Shown here in pieces: positions 17,782 to 28,820 of a stretch of DNA of 64,000 nt; within the stretch, counting starts at the first letter, position 1, and each line of letters opens with the position of its first letter. The stretch lies in the NCBI GenBank assembly GCA_024682395.1, contig JAIKZH010000055.1:86552-150551 (forward strand), in the 5' to 3' direction. This DNA is from Bacteroidaceae bacterium (GTDB taxonomy: Bacteria; Bacteroidota; Bacteroidia; Bacteroidales; Bacteroidaceae). The translations under genes were made by a program, and so were the position numbers. The notes under the pieces are model-generated. The model had not been told where the DNA came from. It worked only from the letters and a program-made list of their open reading frames with translations, and ran no database searches.

Positions 17782-19989
17782 TTAGAGTCGTTTAATAAAA
17801 TCAAAGTCCAAAGTCTTACGGAACAGATTAGCTTTTGCAACACGAATCTGTATATCATCACCGATACTGAAACGAGTATGTGACTTACGACCAACAAGAC
17901 AGTAGTTTTTCTCGTCGAAATCAAAGTTTTCATTGCCAAGGAAACGTACTGCGATAAATCCTTCACATTTATTTGCTACGATCTCGGCATAAATACCCGA
18001 TTCCGTTACACCACTGACTCTTGCAGGGAATTCTGCGCCGATTTTATCGCTCATATATTCCACCTGCTTATATTTGATACTTGCACGTTCAGCAGAAGCA
18101 GCAAGTTGTTCCATTGCAGAACTATGTTCGCACAGACCTTCATATTTCTTCTGACTCGCACTTGCCCCACCTGTTGCATATCGAGTCAACAATCTATGTA
18201 CCATCAAGTCGGGATATCGTCGGATAGGCGAAGTGAAATGAGTATAATAATCAAAAGCCAATCCATAATGTCCGATATTATGTGTTGAATATCTTGCCTT
18301 CATCATAGCACGCAGAGATACGTTCTCAACCAAGTTCTGTATCTTCTCTCCATGTACATCCTGCAAGAGTTTATTAAGGCTTTTTGCCACCTGAGTCTTA
18401 GTACCTTGGGTTACAATATGATATTTGAATCGACCTACAAATTGAGCCAGATTTTCCAATTTATTAGGATCTGGCAAATCATGCACTCGATAAGGAAGAG
18501 TTTTGGCTTTTTCGCCTTTTTTCACTTTTCCCACACTCTCAGCTATTGTACGATTGGCAAGAAGCATAAACTCCTCAATCAGTTTATTTGCATCTTTTGC
18601 CACTTTAAAATATACATCTGTAGGATGTCCTTTTTCATCAATTTCGAAACGGACCTCCTCTCTATCAAAGTCGATTGCACCATTTTTCATTCGCGACGAC
18701 TTCAGTTTATGAGCCATTCTGTTAAGAATAATCAACTCATTACAGAACTCTCCTGTTCGTTTATCAGGCGCAACAGGTATATGTCCTTCTATATCGTCGG
18801 CTTCACCATTCTGTTCAAGGATGGTTTGAACTTCCTCATATGTGAATCGTCGGTTACTCTTAATCACAGTATGAACAATTCTTGACGAATATACCTTAGC
18901 CTCTTCGTCCATGTCAAAAACAACAGAAAAAGCAAGTTTCTCTTCGTCTGGTCGCAAAGAACAAATGTAGTTACACAAACGTTCTGGGAGCATCGGTATT
19001 GTACGGTCAACAAGATAAATTGAAGTGGCACGCTTTTGAGCTTCCTTATCAATTATAGAGCCCTCGAGGACATAATGCGACACATCTGCAATATGTACAC
19101 CGACCTGATATATAGTTTTAGAACTTGACTTACCTTTAGACTTCTCTATTACTTTTATAGATAAAGCATCGTCGAAGTCTTTAGCATCGCGTGGGTCAAT
19201 TGTAAATGTGACAACATCACGGAAATCCTCACGCTGGTTAATTTCTTCTTGAGAGATTGTGTCAGATAATGTATCAGCATATTTCTCCACTTCCTTAGGA
19301 TAGGTATATGGCAAACCATATTCAGCCAAGATAGCATGCATCTCAGTTTCATTTTCACCGACCTTGCCTAATATCTCCTTTACCTTTCCAATTGGGTTAC
19401 GAGTGTTTTCAGGCCAATCAACAATCTGCACAATAGCCTTATCACCATCCTTACCACCTTTCAATTTATCATTTGGGATAAACACGTCGTATGGCAAAGT
19501 TCCATCAGGACGAACAAGGAAAGCAACGCCATGATTAACCTGAAGTTGTCCGACAACAGGTTTGTCACTACGTTTGACAATCTCTATCACCTCACCATAA
19601 GTGCGATCAGAGTTTTTTCGGCTTGCAAACAATGACACCTTCACTTGGTCACCATTTAAAGCATGCAGAGTATCTTCATCATGTATGGCTATACCAACTC
19701 CATTAGGGGTATCCACAAAATTTCTACCACCCGAAGTACGACTGAATATACCTTCGACAACCTGATTAGTCTTTCCATTATAGGCTATCTCACCATCATA
19801 ATTACGAAAGATCTGTTCGTTTTCCAACAAATCATTAAGAATATCCACGCACAACAGTTTTGCAGGATGAGTAGTGAGTCTTAGTCCTGAGAACAATTTC
19901 TTCAAAGTAAACGACTCGCGGGAATGAGTTGAGAGATATTTCAATATCTTCTCTTTCAGTTCGTTTTTGTTTAGTTTCTTGCGTGACAT
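17782..19989 (-). CDS. rnr: Ribonuclease R
   Basis: A processive 3'-5' exoribonuclease that degrades structured RNA. The 735-aa product has an N-terminal winged-helix region, cold-shock domains (about residues 80-230), the RNB catalytic domain with the metal-binding DPRDAKDFDDALS motif (about 265-277), and a C-terminal S1 domain (about 650-730). The C-terminus ends DFDFIKRL without the long basic tail of enterobacterial RNase R, which is normal for Bacteroidetes. Confidence 0.96.
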   Translation of the reverse strand: MSRKKLNKNELKEKILKYLSTHSRESFTLKKLFSGLRLTTHPAKLLCVDILNDLLENEQIFRNYDGEIAYNGKTNQVVEGIFSRTSGGRNFVDTPNGVGIAIHDEDTLHALNGDQVKVSLFASRKNSDRTYGEVIEIVKRSDKPVVGQLQVNHGVAFLVRPDGTLPYDVFIPNDKLKGGKDGDKAIVQIVDWPENTRNPIGKVKEILGKVGENETEMHAILAEYGLPYTYPKEVEKYADTLSDTISQEEINQREDFRDVVTFTIDPRDAKDFDDALSIKVIEKSKGKSSSKTIYQVGVHIADVSHYVLEGSIIDKEAQKRATSIYLVDRTIPMLPERLCNYICSLRPDEEKLAFSVVFDMDEEAKVYSSRIVHTVIKSNRRFTYEEVQTILEQNGEADDIEGHIPVAPDKRTGEFCNELIILNRMAHKLKSSRMKNGAIDFDREEVRFEIDEKGHPTDVYFKVAKDANKLIEEFMLLANRTIAESVGKVKKGEKAKTLPYRVHDLPDPNKLENLAQFVGRFKYHIVTQGTKTQVAKSLNKLLQDVHGEKIQNLVENVSLRAMMKARYSTHNIGHYGLAFDYYTHFTSPIRRYPDLMVHRLLTRYATGGASASQKKYEGLCEHSSAMEQLAASAERASIKYKQVEYMSDKIGAEFPARVSGVTESGIYAEIVANKCEGFIAVRFLGNENFDFDEKNYCLVGRKSHTRFSIGDDIQIRVAKANLFRKTLDFDFIKRL

Positions 19990-20346
19990 AAATTGATGGT
20001 TTTATTATAATTGATAAGAATAGTCCATATAACGATGAATAATTAAGTATATAAATCTACAATTACATGTAATATAAAGACACTCTCTATATCATATCTT
20101 TTTATATTGTATAGAATATTTATTCTGCAAAGTAAACAATTTTTATTGATTTATTCAATAATTAGTCTAAATTTATTTATGAATCATATAAATCGCAACA
20201 TATATAAGTGATTCTGACTCCTATATATACCATCTATTACAATCAAAAGATAAAAGCAAATCACTTTTTATGACATTATTCCATTAATGATACATTGTTA
20301 AATAATAAATAATTACTAACTTTGCGCCAAAATACACAAACAAATT
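19990..20346. other. Divergent intergenic region rnr / cysS
   Basis: An AT-rich gap between two divergent genes. The only clear signals are the cysS promoter (20294-20324) and a weaker minus-strand TTACTTTG-like element near 20136 that could serve rnr. No reading frame or hairpin stands out. Confidence 0.5.
20294..20324 (+). promoter_or_regulatory. cysS promoter
   Basis: ATTG (20294-20297), 19 bases, TAACTTTG (20317-20324). The -7 element is perfect and the upstream element is one base off TTTG. The predicted leader is under 20 bases. Confidence 0.65.
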
Positions 20347-21840
20347 ATGGAACAGAATCTACTTATATACAACACTCTAACTCGTCAGAAAGAATTATTC
20401 CGACCTTTAGAGCCAGGCCATGTAGGAATGTATGTCTGCGGTCCCACTGTATATGGGGATGCACACTTAGGTCATGCACGTCCTGCAATCACATTCGACA
20501 TTTTATTCCGTTATCTCCAACATCTGGGTTATAAAACACGCTATGTTAGAAATATAACTGATGTTGGTCATTTGGAGCACGATGCCGACGAAGGTGAAGA
20601 CAAAATCACCAAAAAAGCACGTTTAGAGCAACTTGAACCTATGGAAGTGGCACAATACTATATAAACCGTTTCCACGATGCCATGCGTGCCCTCAACGTA
20701 TTACCACCATCAATTGAGCCACATGCAACTGGACATATCATCGAGCAGGAACAACTCGTAGAAGAAATCATGAATAACGGTTTTGCATACGAGTCAAATG
20801 GTTCTGTTTATTTTGATGTCGAAGCATACAATAAAAAGCACAAATATGGAGTATTGTCAGGACGTAATCTTGACGATATAATCAATAACTCACGCGAACT
20901 TGCCGGTGTAGGCGAAAAGAAGAATCAAGCCGATTTTGCTTTATGGAAAAAAGCACAGCCTGAACACATCATGCGCTGGCCAAGTAAATGGAGCGATGGT
21001 TTCCCTGGATGGCATTGCGAATGTACAGCAATGGGACGCAAATACCTCGGAAATCATTTTGACATTCACGGAGGAGGAATGGACCTTATTTTCCCTCACC
21101 ACGAATGCGAAATTGCTCAAGCTGTAGCAAGTCAAGGAGACCAAATGGTTCATTATTGGGTTCATAACAACATGATCACCATCAACGGACAAAAGATGGG
21201 TAAGAGTCTTGGCAATTTCATTACTCTTCCCCAGTTCTTCAGCGGTGAACATGAGAAACTTGAGAAGCCATATAGTCCAATGACTATCAGATTCTTCATC
21301 CTTCAAGCTCACTACCGCTCTACAGTCGATTTCAGCAACGAAGCACTTCAAGCTGCTGAAAAAGGATTAGAACGACTCATGGACTCATACAAGACATTGA
21401 AGAGCCTACAGCCAACAAACGGAGATGCTTCTTCAATCCAAACTGATTATGTTTCAGACTTACGTCAGAAATGCTACGATGCAATGAATGATGACATTAA
21501 CACACCAATCGTCATCAGTAACCTCTTCGACGCAAGTAAAGTAATCAATCAGATTGCCGATAAGAAAGCCACAATCACAGAAGAGGCATTAAAAGAACTG
21601 ACAAACTTGTTTGAAGTATTCATGTTCGACTTATTAGGACTTAAAAACAACGCTGGAAGCAACAACGCAGAGCGCGAAGCTGCATTTGGTAAGGTTGTGG
21701 ATATGTTACTTGAGCAACGCATGAAAGCTAAAGCAAATAAAGACTGGGCAACAAGCGACATGATACGCGACGAACTTGCTGCACTCGGTTTTGAAGTAAA
21801 AGACACTAAAGACGGTTTTTCTTGGAAACTTAATAAATAA
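20347..21840 (+). CDS. cysS: Cysteinyl-tRNA synthetase
   Basis: Charges tRNA-Cys. The 497-aa product is a class I synthetase with the HIGH motif as H40-L-G-H43 ([11 protein letters not shown]), the KMSKS motif as KMGKS (about residues 282-286), and zinc ligands including the [10 protein letters not shown] cysteine and the [14 protein letters not shown] histidines. Length is typical. It is transcribed divergently from rnr. Confidence 0.98.
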   Translation: MEQNLLIYNTLTRQKELFRPLEPGHVGMYVCGPTVYGDAHLGHARPAITFDILFRYLQHLGYKTRYVRNITDVGHLEHDADEGEDKITKKARLEQLEPMEVAQYYINRFHDAMRALNVLPPSIEPHATGHIIEQEQLVEEIMNNGFAYESNGSVYFDVEAYNKKHKYGVLSGRNLDDIINNSRELAGVGEKKNQADFALWKKAQPEHIMRWPSKWSDGFPGWHCECTAMGRKYLGNHFDIHGGGMDLIFPHHECEIAQAVASQGDQMVHYWVHNNMITINGQKMGKSLGNFITLPQFFSGEHEKLEKPYSPMTIRFFILQAHYRSTVDFSNEALQAAEKGLERLMDSYKTLKSLQPTNGDASSIQTDYVSDLRQKCYDAMNDDINTPIVISNLFDASKVINQIADKKATITEEALKELTNLFEVFMFDLLGLKNNAGSNNAEREAAFGKVVDMLLEQRMKAKANKDWATSDMIRDELAALGFEVKDTKDGFSWKLNK

Positions 21841-21854
21841 TAAATCAGAGAATC

Positions 21855-22052
21855 ATGAATAATCTCTTAAAAATATTTATGTCGGTATCACTTCTATTTA
21901 TTTTAGCATGTACCGCCATATGTATATATTTTTTGATAGAACTGCCATCTGACGATCCCAACAGAAATACATTTGTCATAATGACAGGTATCTTTGGATT
22001 TGCCTCAATATGGTTTCTGATTACATTTATAAAGAGTTTTATAAAGAAATAA
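21855..22052 (+). CDS. Small two-helix membrane protein
   Basis: Not recognised. The 65-aa product has two hydrophobic helices (about residues 8-30 and 42-60) joined by a short acidic loop (ELPSDDPNRN). It begins 14 bases after cysS and ends 5 bases before a strong terminator, so it completes the cysS transcript. Its codon use and position between gene and terminator support it being real. Confidence 0.6.
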   Translation: MNNLLKIFMSVSLLFILACTAICIYFLIELPSDDPNRNTFVIMTGIFGFASIWFLITFIKSFIKK

Positions 22053-22057
22053 ATAAC

Positions 22058-22097
22058 AATAGGCGGCACCAATATTTATAAGATAGTGTCGCCTATT
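22058..22097 (+). terminator. Terminator of the cysS transcript
   Basis: A 12-bp stem AATAGGCGGCAC/GTGTCGCCTATT with one G-U and a 16-base loop. It is followed by ATCCTAATTTC rather than a clean T-run. Confidence 0.65.
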
Positions 22098-22270
22098 ATC
22101 CTAATTTCACCTATCATAGCCTTAACCTATTGAAGAATATCGAATACTTAGTTTTTTCGATTTTACACTACTAAAAGGACAAGGATATACCACCAAATCT
22201 CTAAAAGTCAAAGTTATTAACAAAAAACAATAAGCTTTTTCGTAAAGTCTTAACTTAATTTACTAATAAT

Positions 22271-25114
22271 ATGAGAATCTATCTTATAACCATTATTTCA
22301 CTCTTACTGAACCTTTTCAGCAGTTCAGCCTATTCTCAAAGCAATAATTCAGTTTCAAATCACATAGATGAAATTGATAAACAATTAATACCTGACGACT
22401 CAACAGTTTATAAAGGCGTACTCAATAATGGACTCACCTATTATGTGATAAAAAACGACAATGAGATACAACAAGCCTCTTTTTACCTTCTTGTGAAGGC
22501 TGGTTCGATGGTTGAAACAGAAAACGAGCGTGGAATTGCTCATTTTGTTGAACACATGTTGTTCAAAGGAACCAAACATTTTCCAGATAATAATGTAATA
22601 GGTTTCATGAATCGCAACGGAATAAAATTCGGACATGACAGCAATGCCTTTACAGGTTTCAACACTGTTCGTTACATGCTCAAATCTATTCCTACACAAG
22701 ATGAAGAACTGACAGATTCATGCCTTCTCTTATTGCGCGATTGGGCTAACAATGCGACTATCGACAAAAAAGATGTGGAAACCGAGCGCAACGTTATTGT
22801 TGAGGAATGGAGAAGCAAAGAAATTTTATCCTTTGCCGACAAAATCAGAGAGCAGTACTTTGGAAACTCTATTTATAAAAAGCATTCACCTATTGGCGAC
22901 ATCAATATCATACAGAATTGCCCAGCCTCACTTATACAAAAATTCTATAAACGTTGGTACCAACCACAAAATGAAGCAATTGTGGTTATCGGGGATATTG
23001 AGCCTGACGATATAGTTGAAAAGATAGAAAATCTGTTTAATGGCATGAAACGAGGCAAAAGTGTTGCTCCTGCAATACCATCTTTTCCAGATACTGAAAC
23101 CCCAAACATTGGTATTTTAAAGGATAAATTCATACCATATTTCTCAGTTTTGTTTACAACAAGAATACCACGACAAGGTTCTGAAAAACAGAACTTGATT
23201 GGAGATATGCGAGATGCGGTAATAACCTATAAAATCAAGGATCTTATGCAAAGCAGACTTAATGGTCTCAAAGCAAAATACAATAACATCTTTAATTATT
23301 CTACTGGAATCACTGAATTTGGAGACACATGGAATTACTTGCTGTTATTATCTTTAGACGGAGAACAAGCACAATGGCAAAAGACCATGGAGATACTCGC
23401 AAAACAGATTGAACTCATTCGCCGTAACGGATTCACGGACGAAGATTTAGAACCAGAAATCAGCAATACCCCACCTAAATACAATGAAGATTCAACCGCC
23501 ATTGTATTTGTTGACTCATCGTATGTAGCCCACAAGACACATAATGACTTATTTACAAGATGTGCAGATAATTTCTATATGGGAGATATAATTCCATCTG
23601 ATTTAGGTATTGAAATGGCAAAACGTTACACCAAAACAACCCTCACAAAAGAGCAGTTACACAATAAATTTATGGATTTCACCAGTGGACGCAACATGAG
23701 TATAACTCTTATGTTCCCTGAAAATGCAACAACACCTACACAAGAAGAGGTAGAAGCCGTTTACAATCGTGTAAGAAACATGACAGATGAGGAACTTGAA
23801 GAAATAAAAGCCGGAAAGAAAGAACAATTAGAACGATTAGACATCAGTTGTGTTGATTTATCTCCCAACCCAGGATCTGTGGTTAATACAACGATAATAA
23901 ACGATAGTATCAGCGAAGTGATGCTATCAAATGGCATCAAGGTGGTACTGATGAAAATGAAGACAAAAGACGATCATATATATTTTAGATTTCAACGTCC
24001 ACAAGGTAACTCTGCACTAAGTGATGAAGACTTTTTCTACCATGGTATGTTAAATACATGTCTCAGAAAATATACTAATGATGGTAGTCATTCAAACGTA
24101 ATTATAGATAAATGCAACGACACATATGAAACAGAAGCCTATAACATAAGAATTGTAGAAAATTACCTGAAGATGCTTCATGCCACATTGGTTTCAACCG
24201 AGATTGATTCAGTTATGTTTAATGAAAAACTAAAAGAACTGCAAACAAGTGCCATTGCATTAAAGAATCCATTAACACAGTCTTCACTCAAGGTTCTAAC
24301 TGCGCCATATGCATCAACAAAACGCATTATTCCACATCCTATAGAAGAAGTTAATAAATACAATATAACACACTTCGAAAAAGTGGCAAAAGAATATTTC
24401 TCCAATTTTAATGGTTCGATGATGGTAGTACAAGGTGAATACGACACCGACAGCATCATGCCATATATATTAAGGTATATTGCTTCATTGCCATCAAAGT
24501 CTGAACCAGTGAAACGAAGAGTATGGGAATCGGACCACTTCAAGACAAGCAACACAATATCAATAGAGAAGATCAATAATCCTACTCCATACTGCGAAGC
24601 ATATATGTATTACACATGGGAAAAGGGTTATAAATATACACAAGAGACCCATGCTCACAACCAAGTACTGCAAAGTATTCTAAAGAATATACTTATCAAT
24701 ACATTACGCATACAACAAAGCGATGTATATACGCCAAAATGTGGAATATTAGAAACATATCTACCTAACCACAAAATGCTATGTAACATTTGCATCTCAT
24801 GTAAGCCATCGGAAGTCGAACGAATCACAAAAGATATCGAGACCATTATAAACAACATGGCAGACGGCGATCTGATTACACAGGAATTGATAGACAATTG
24901 TATAAAAGAACATGAGAAAGGTGAAATTACAAAAAAAGGCAATGACTATACAATTCGTACTGATTATATCAATAAAGCACTTGATGGCATTGTGGTGAAC
25001 CAGGGTGACATATCATACATAAAACAGGTAACACCCGAATCACTAAAGGCACATTTGAAGCAATTACTCACAAAAGGTAATAAGCATATTGCAAGGTTAA
25101 CAACCGATGAATAA
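22271..25114 (+). CDS. M16 family zinc metallopeptidase (pitrilysin/PqqL-like)
   Basis: The 947-aa product has a signal peptide (about residues 1-22, ending AYSQ), so it is periplasmic or surface bound. The inverted zinc motif HFVEH is H91-x-x-E94-H95, with the third ligand E172 in ETERNVIVEEW at the canonical spacing. The chain has the four-domain length of full pitrilysin-type peptidases, with the non-catalytic C-terminal half retained. Substrate unknown. It stands alone between the cysS terminator and the trp leader. Confidence 0.9.
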   Translation: MRIYLITIISLLLNLFSSSAYSQSNNSVSNHIDEIDKQLIPDDSTVYKGVLNNGLTYYVIKNDNEIQQASFYLLVKAGSMVETENERGIAHFVEHMLFKGTKHFPDNNVIGFMNRNGIKFGHDSNAFTGFNTVRYMLKSIPTQDEELTDSCLLLLRDWANNATIDKKDVETERNVIVEEWRSKEILSFADKIREQYFGNSIYKKHSPIGDINIIQNCPASLIQKFYKRWYQPQNEAIVVIGDIEPDDIVEKIENLFNGMKRGKSVAPAIPSFPDTETPNIGILKDKFIPYFSVLFTTRIPRQGSEKQNLIGDMRDAVITYKIKDLMQSRLNGLKAKYNNIFNYSTGITEFGDTWNYLLLLSLDGEQAQWQKTMEILAKQIELIRRNGFTDEDLEPEISNTPPKYNEDSTAIVFVDSSYVAHKTHNDLFTRCADNFYMGDIIPSDLGIEMAKRYTKTTLTKEQLHNKFMDFTSGRNMSITLMFPENATTPTQEEVEAVYNRVRNMTDEELEEIKAGKKEQLERLDISCVDLSPNPGSVVNTTIINDSISEVMLSNGIKVVLMKMKTKDDHIYFRFQRPQGNSALSDEDFFYHGMLNTCLRKYTNDGSHSNVIIDKCNDTYETEAYNIRIVENYLKMLHATLVSTEIDSVMFNEKLKELQTSAIALKNPLTQSSLKVLTAPYASTKRIIPHPIEEVNKYNITHFEKVAKEYFSNFNGSMMVVQGEYDTDSIMPYILRYIASLPSKSEPVKRRVWESDHFKTSNTISIEKINNPTPYCEAYMYYTWEKGYKYTQETHAHNQVLQSILKNILINTLRIQQSDVYTPKCGILETYLPNHKMLCNICISCKPSEVERITKDIETIINNMADGDLITQELIDNCIKEHEKGEITKKGNDYTIRTDYINKALDGIVVNQGDISYIKQVTPESLKAHLKQLLTKGNKHIARLTTDE

Positions 25115-25225
25115 GATAATTAAGTGGTGTAGAGCGACACAACATCATCAATTGATCTTCAAACACATATTTTTTAATACATTTACATATGCATAAACAA
25201 AAAAATAGCATTTTTTATCATATAT

Positions 25226-25257
25226 ATTTGTATATTTAAAATAAAAGTTGTTACTTT
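25226..25257 (+). promoter_or_regulatory. trp operon promoter
   Basis: TTTG (25226-25229), 20 bases, TTACTTTG (25250-25257). This is one base away from TAnnTTTG. Predicted start near 25264, about 60 bases before the leader peptide. Confidence 0.65.
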
Positions 25258-25323
25258 GCAACGGACAAATTAAATAGGATACATAGTTCACATATTGATG
25301 GTATCAAATTAGATTTGCACATT

Positions 25324-25383
25324 ATGACACAGAAGTTTAACACATATTGGCGTTGGCATTGCTTGGGATTCAAAAAATCGTAA
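25324..25383 (+). CDS. trpL: trp leader peptide with two Trp codons
   Basis: A 19-codon frame ATG...TAA encodes MTQKFNTYWRWHCLGFKKS. It has two tryptophans one residue apart at positions 9 and 11. It lies between the trp promoter and an intrinsic terminator upstream of trpB, the standard design of a ribosome-sensing attenuator: scarcity of Trp-tRNA would stall the ribosome at the TGG codons. A Bacteroidetes trp leader RNA has been described by comparative genomics (I recall it as the Bacteroid-trp motif). Function is inferred from position and content. Confidence 0.85.
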   Translation: MTQKFNTYWRWHCLGFKKS

Positions 25384-25468
25384 GTCAAATGGTCATTCCC
25401 CTATGCGAAGCCAATATCATAAAGCATAGAACTAAAAAGAACCAGTCGTACTTGCGATTGGTTCTTTT
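25344..25468 (+). promoter_or_regulatory. trp attenuator region
   Basis: The segment ATATTGGC (25344-25351), which covers the first Trp codon, is the exact complement of GCCAATAT (25410-25417). The latter lies inside a CTATGC/GCATAG hairpin (25401-25406 with 25424-25429). Downstream is a strong terminator: a 14-bp stem (25435-25448 with 25455-25468, one G-T) with a 6-base loop, the 3' arm ending TTCTTTT. A stalled ribosome would cover the first segment and change the pairing. The antiterminator partner of the terminator 5' arm is not obvious; only TGGT near 25390 was found. Confidence 0.8.
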
Positions 25469-25529
25469 CATTTTGATCCACCACAAGAGACTCAGAAACA
25501 GAATAACAAACAATAACACATAAATAAAT

Positions 25530-26723
25530 ATGACATATCAAGTTGACGACAACGGCTTTTACGGACAATTCGGAGGAGCTTACATTCCAGAAATTCTCTA
25601 TAAGACAGTAGAAGATCTTAAAAAAGCATATCTTCCAATCTTAGAGAGTGAAGAATTTAAGAGTGAATATCATGCTTTGTTAAAAGACTATGTAGGCAGA
25701 CCTTCTCCTCTATACTACGCAAAACGTATGAGTAAGAAATACGGATGTCAATTGTATTTAAAACGTGAAGACCTCAACCATACAGGTGCTCATAAGATTA
25801 ACAATGCATTAGGTCAGATTCTCTTAGCTAAGAAGATGGGAAAGAAACGCATCATTGCCGAAACCGGTGCTGGTCAGCACGGAGTAGCAACTGCAACTGC
25901 TTGCGCACTGATGGATATGCCATGTACTGTTTATCAAGGAGCATTAGACGTACAACGTCAACATGTAAACGTAGAACGAATGAAGATGTTAGGGGCAACT
26001 GTAGTTCCAGTGGAAAGCGGAAACAAAACACTGAAAGACGCCACTAACGAAGCAATCAGAGACTGGTGCTGTCATCCATCCGACACATTTTATATAATCG
26101 GTTCTACTGTTGGTCCTCACCCATACCCTGATATGGTTGCACGACTCCAATCGGTTATTTCAGAAGAAATCAAATGGCAGCTCAAAGAGAAAATCGGCAG
26201 AGACTACCCTGATTATCTGATGGCATGTGTGGGAGGCGGTTCAAATGCAGCCGGCACAATATATCATTATATCGATGATGAACGTGTGAAAATCATATTA
26301 GGTGAAGCAGGCGGACTTGGAATCGAATCAGGACAGACTGCTGCGAGCATGCAAGTAGGAACTGTAGGCATCTTACATGGTAGCCGTATAAAACTGATGC
26401 AAACAGAAGATGGTCAGATAATTGAACCATATTCAATATCTGCCGGACTTGACTACCCTGGTACAGGTCCTATTCATTGTAACTTATACGAGACAGGTCG
26501 AGCACAAGTGTTGCCTGCAAACGACGACGAAGCACTTAAGGCAGCATTCGAACTCACACGCATGGAAGGTATCATCCCAGCACTTGAAAGTTCACATGCC
26601 TTGGCATTGTTACCAAAAGTAGCCGATCAATTCACAAAAGACACAGTAGTGGTGCTCACTGTAAGCGGTAGAGGAGATAAAGACCTTGACACATATCTCA
26701 AGCATCAGGATTCCATCAAATAA
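25530..26723 (+). CDS. trpB: Tryptophan synthase beta chain
   Basis: Condenses indole with serine using PLP. The 397-aa product has the PLP lysine K89 in [11 protein letters not shown] and the phosphate-binding GGGSNA loop (about residues 234-239). It is the classical TrpB1 form. In this operon it comes first, separated from its partner trpA by the other five genes, which is the usual Bacteroidetes order. Transcription depends on the attenuator immediately upstream. Confidence 0.97.
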   Translation: MTYQVDDNGFYGQFGGAYIPEILYKTVEDLKKAYLPILESEEFKSEYHALLKDYVGRPSPLYYAKRMSKKYGCQLYLKREDLNHTGAHKINNALGQILLAKKMGKKRIIAETGAGQHGVATATACALMDMPCTVYQGALDVQRQHVNVERMKMLGATVVPVESGNKTLKDATNEAIRDWCCHPSDTFYIIGSTVGPHPYPDMVARLQSVISEEIKWQLKEKIGRDYPDYLMACVGGGSNAAGTIYHYIDDERVKIILGEAGGLGIESGQTAASMQVGTVGILHGSRIKLMQTEDGQIIEPYSISAGLDYPGTGPIHCNLYETGRAQVLPANDDEALKAAFELTRMEGIIPALESSHALALLPKVADQFTKDTVVVLTVSGRGDKDLDTYLKHQDSIK

Positions 26724-26819
26724 TTCTAATTTGAGAGTGTATATCTCCTTGTAAAAATACAATAAAAACAGACAAAGGGCAAACAGTCACTACATAACTA
26801 AAAATACAACAAAGAAACT

Positions 26820-28217
26820 ATGAAGTACCATTATAATACCGCCTCTAAAAAAATATTAGGCGATTTGAACACACCTGTCAGTGTATATATGCGAATACGT
26901 GACGCATATCCACAAAGTGCTCTTATGGAATGCTCTGACTACCACGACGGGAAAAACAGCCGTTCATTCATATGTACACACCCTATAGGTTATGTATCAG
27001 TGGAACATGGTGTAGGAGTGATGAAATTCCCTGACGGAAACGAAACTCGTACTTCTATAACTGAAGAATACGACACAGCACGCTTAATCAACGATTTTCT
27101 CAATAGTTTCCAGATTGAAGGTGACAATAAAGAGGAATGTGGTTTGTTTGGATATACTACATTCAATGCTGTAAAATATTTTGAGCATATCAACGTAAAA
27201 GACGAAACACAAGATAAGAATGACGCTCCAGACTTGCTTTATATCCTTTATAAAGACTATATCATCTTTGACCACTTCAAAAACGAGGTTACAATCATCG
27301 AGTTATTAGAAGATGGAGAAAAAGACGACTTAAACCAATTGGAACACGATGTAAACAATCGTCCTTATCAGCAATATGGTTTCCATCCTGTTGGCGATTG
27401 TGAATCAACACTTACAGATGATGAACATCGTGAAAATATCAGAAAAGGAATTAAGCACTGTTTACGTGGCGATGTATTTCAGATTGTATTATCACGCAGA
27501 TTCAAACAGAAGTATGAAGGCGATGATTTCAAACTATATCGTGCACTTCGTAGCATCAATCCATCTCCTTATCTGTTCTATCTCGACTTTGGAGGTTTCA
27601 GAATTTTCGGTTCAAGTCCTGAAACACATTGCCGTATAGAAAACGGTCAAGCATACATCGACCCTATAGCAGGAACTACCAAACGTACTGGTAATGAGGA
27701 ACAAGACAGACAAAATGCTCAATATCTGAGGAATGATCCAAAAGAGAATGCAGAGCACGTGATGTTGGTGGATCTTGCACGCAATGATTTGTCACGTAAC
27801 TGTCACAATGTAAAAGTCGATTTCTATAAAGACATGCAATTTTATAGTCATGTAATACATCTGGTATCAAGAGTCAGCGGTAAGCTCAATCATGATGCCG
27901 ACCCTATAAAATCATTTATTGACACATTCCCTGCAGGTACACTTTCAGGTGCGCCTAAGGTCAGAGCAATGCAACTCATCTCTGAATATGAGCCACACAA
28001 CCGTGGAGCATATGGTGGATGTGTAGGTTTTATCGGATTTAACGGCAGCCTTAACCAAGCCATTACCATTCGTACATTTGTAAGTCGTAATAATGAACTA
28101 TGGTTCCAAGCAGGTGGTGGTATCGTTGCAAAAAGCGATGTTGAATATGAATTACAAGAAGTGAACAACAAATTAGGTGCACTACGTAAAGCTATATCAA
28201 TCGCAGAAACTCTATAA
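26820..28217 (+). CDS. trpE: Anthranilate synthase component I
   Basis: Makes anthranilate from chorismate using ammonia from TrpG. The 465-aa product has the chorismate-binding C-terminal half with DPIAGTTKRTGNEEQD and FPAGTLSGAPK. Near the N-terminus SALMECSDYHD corresponds to the LLES-type tryptophan feedback site, so allosteric inhibition is likely retained. It is 96 bases after trpB and 30 before the trpG ATG. Confidence 0.96.
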   Translation: MKYHYNTASKKILGDLNTPVSVYMRIRDAYPQSALMECSDYHDGKNSRSFICTHPIGYVSVEHGVGVMKFPDGNETRTSITEEYDTARLINDFLNSFQIEGDNKEECGLFGYTTFNAVKYFEHINVKDETQDKNDAPDLLYILYKDYIIFDHFKNEVTIIELLEDGEKDDLNQLEHDVNNRPYQQYGFHPVGDCESTLTDDEHRENIRKGIKHCLRGDVFQIVLSRRFKQKYEGDDFKLYRALRSINPSPYLFYLDFGGFRIFGSSPETHCRIENGQAYIDPIAGTTKRTGNEEQDRQNAQYLRNDPKENAEHVMLVDLARNDLSRNCHNVKVDFYKDMQFYSHVIHLVSRVSGKLNHDADPIKSFIDTFPAGTLSGAPKVRAMQLISEYEPHNRGAYGGCVGFIGFNGSLNQAITIRTFVSRNNELWFQAGGGIVAKSDVEYELQEVNNKLGALRKAISIAETL

Positions 28218-28247
28218 TTACAAACCGAAAAATTGAAGTCAAACAAT

Positions 28248-28820
28248 ATGAAAGTAGTAATAATCGACAACTATGACTCATTCACCTACAACCTAAGTCA
28301 TCTCGTTAAAGAACTTGGAGCAGATGTGATGGTCTATCGTAACGATCAGTTCGAATTAGAACAACTGGCAAACTTCGACAAAATCATCCTATCACCAGGT
28401 CCTGGCATCCCAGAAGAAGCTGGATTGCTCTTAGACGTAATCAAGCATTATGCTGGAAAGAAACCAATCCTTGGAGTGTGTCTTGGACATCAAGCCATCG
28501 GTGAGAGTTTCGGTGGAAAACTTATTAATCTAAGTGAGGTATATCACGGAGTAGCAACCCCTACAACAATCACTGTCAACGATTATCTGTTTGAAGGACT
28601 TCCTAAAAATATAGAAGTGGGACGCTATCACTCTTGGGTGGTTGACAAAGAAAATCTTCCAGATTGTTTGGAAATCACAAGCGTATCCGATGAAGGATTC
28701 ATTATGTCATTACGCCATAAGACATATGATATTCGTGGTATTCAATATCATCCAGAGAGTGTGCTCACTCCAGAAGGTAAAACAATTATTAATAACTGGC
28801 TTAAACATAACACAAAATGA
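28248..28820 (+). CDS. trpG: Anthranilate synthase glutamine amidotransferase component
   Basis: Supplies ammonia to TrpE. The ATG at 28248 (MKVVIIDNYDSFTYN) is chosen over an upstream TTG because it starts exactly at the family N-terminus. The 190-aa product has catalytic C78 in GVCLGHQ and the histidine-glutamate pair in QYHPES. It is not fused to trpE or trpD. The stop overlaps the trpD start (ATGA), indicating translational coupling. Confidence 0.96.
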   Translation: MKVVIIDNYDSFTYNLSHLVKELGADVMVYRNDQFELEQLANFDKIILSPGPGIPEEAGLLLDVIKHYAGKKPILGVCLGHQAIGESFGGKLINLSEVYHGVATPTTITVNDYLFEGLPKNIEVGRYHSWVVDKENLPDCLEITSVSDEGFIMSLRHKTYDIRGIQYHPESVLTPEGKTIINNWLKHNTK

